This document shows, in pieces, positions 18,196 through 19,213 of a DNA stretch of 19,213 nucleotides. Numbering within the stretch: position 1 is the first letter of the stretch; each line of letters begins with the position of its first letter. Made by a program: the position numbers and the translations under genes. The DNA lies in contig UZAE01013783.1 in NCBI GenBank assembly GCA_900617975.1, positions 1 to 19,213 of the forward strand, written 5' to 3'. The notes beneath the pieces are model-generated. The model did not search any database. It worked only from the letters and a program-made list of their open reading frames with translations, and had not been told where the DNA came from. Source of the DNA: Rodentolepis nana (Eukaryota > Platyhelminthes > Cestoda > Cyclophyllidea > Hymenolepididae).

Positions 18196-19213
18196 TGTAC
18201 GATAGACTTACCTCCACGTGGTGCACCCTGGGCAACGTACTTTCTTACGGCAAAAATTCTATCACTCGGCATTCGTTTTTCAATAGACTTACCTCCACGT
18301 GGTGCACCCTGGGCAACGTATATTCATACGGCAAAGTCTATTAACTGGTAGTTGACTTCTCCGCATACGGCAAAAAAGTCTATTAACCGGCAGTTTTCTT
18401 CTCACTTCAAACTACCATGACCCCCCTATATGTCCTACATTCTCATACGGCAAAAAAGTCTATTAACCGGCATTTGACATGACTTCAAACTACAATCACC
18501 CCACTGTATGTCAAATTCGACTACTTGACTTCAAACTACCATCATCCCACTCTATGCCATATTCGTAAATTCGACCACTTCAACAGTACTCATCTTACCT
18601 TTTCTCTTCGACTTCTCACTTCAAACTACCATCACCCCACTGTATGTCAAATTCGACCCCTTCCACAGTACTCACCTCACCTTTGCTCTACTGTCGACTT
18701 CTTCCACAGTACTAACCTCACCTTTTTTCTACCTATTTCTCACTTCAAACTACCATCACCCCACTGTATGTCATATACCTCTGACTTCAAACTACCATCA
18801 CCCCACTGTATGTCATATTTCACCACTTCCACAGTACTCACCTCGCCTTTTTTCTACCTTCAGTTGACTCTGACCCCACTGTATGTCATATTCGACTAAG
18901 GCAGTTGACTTCTCACTTCAAACTACCACCACCTCATGCACTATGGGCAACGTATACTCATATGGCAAAAAAGTCTATTAACCTGCAGTTGACTTCTGAC
19001 TTCAAACTACCACGACCCCCAAACTTGTCATATTCGACCCCTTACACAGTACTCACCTTACCTTGTCATATTCGACTACTTTCACAGTACTCACCTCACC
19101 TTCTGTACTACCTTTGTGTTTGTCTCTAACATCTCTGAAACACTCTTCTGTTCCCCACCCCCCATCGACTTTCTTCACTTTGATGTTCCTTCTCCTCTGT
19201 GAAGTCTGAAGTC
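18196..19213. repeat. Scrambled array of the dispersed repeat (copy 3)
   Basis: The same family as copies 1 and 2, but built from many partial units. The head block (ATAGACTTACCTCCACGTGG) occurs at 18202 and 18283. The GGCAAAAAAGTCTATTAAC block recurs near 18370, 18448 and 18966. The TTCAAACTAC block occurs eight times, near 18406, 18484, 18532, 18620, 18741, 18786, 18919 and 18998, most often followed by CCCCACTGTATGTCA. The array runs off the window end in the same CTCTGTGAAGTC tail. This looks like local tandem duplication and shuffling of one unit. Open frames here merely read through the repeats. Confidence 0.88.

Noticed and set aside
18525..19129. Plus-strand open frames of 124 and 74 codons with repeated SNYHHPTLC-like peptides
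   Set aside because: They are translations of the repeat array; the peptide repetition follows from the DNA duplication.
1..19213. CRISPR array, bacterial operon, viral or plasmid system
   Set aside because: The spliced FERM gene, GT-AG introns and microsatellites show eukaryotic nuclear DNA; the right-hand array lacks regular spacers.

Overview
The window looks like nuclear DNA from a metazoan, most plausibly a flatworm. It is AT-rich, with long introns full of microsatellites and homopolymer runs, and a dispersed repeat appears at both ends and in the middle. The only gene I can support is spread over about 15.6 kb of the minus strand. Its first introns are tiny (77 and 88 bp) and later ones reach several kb. 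That 5'-small, 3'-large gradient is known from schistosomes and other flatworms. The organism call is an inference of modest confidence.

The gene encodes a FERM-domain protein of the FARP/FRMD7 type (FERM, RhoGEF and pleckstrin-domain family). I rebuilt 12 coding exons from the start codon at 16228 down to a GTAAGT donor at 586. All 11 introns are GT-AG, and every exon's reading phase fits the next, giving 756 codons plus 2 nt. Exons 1 to 7 and the start of exon 8 encode the complete three-lobed FERM domain (residues about 21-305). The rest of exon 8 and exons 9 to 12 encode a long Ser-rich, low-complexity linker with a short FERM-adjacent (FA) motif. The DH and PH domains that define FARP proteins would lie left of position 1, so the gene is 3'-truncated by the window edge.

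From left to right: 1-310 is a dispersed-repeat copy in the intron after exon 12. Exons 12, 11 and 10 lie within 587-2578. A 3.7 kb intron follows (second repeat copy, CA and GGT microsatellites). Then come exon 9 (6256-6516), exon 8 (8330-8703) and exon 7 (10067-10222). A 3.1 kb intron holds a tRNA-like SINE candidate, a GA tract and a 25-G run with an ambiguous base. Exons 6 to 1 occupy 13350-16228. About 2 kb of AT-rich upstream DNA follows, and 18196-19213 is a scrambled array of the dispersed repeat.

No prokaryotic feature, CRISPR array, rRNA or intact tRNA was seen, and no second protein gene could be supported. The most interesting points are the enlarged and split FA region with a linker of at least 450 residues, a possible trans-splice acceptor one base before the start codon, perfect inverted repeats in three introns, and the repeat family with a conserved inverted pair and a splice-donor-like antisense motif.
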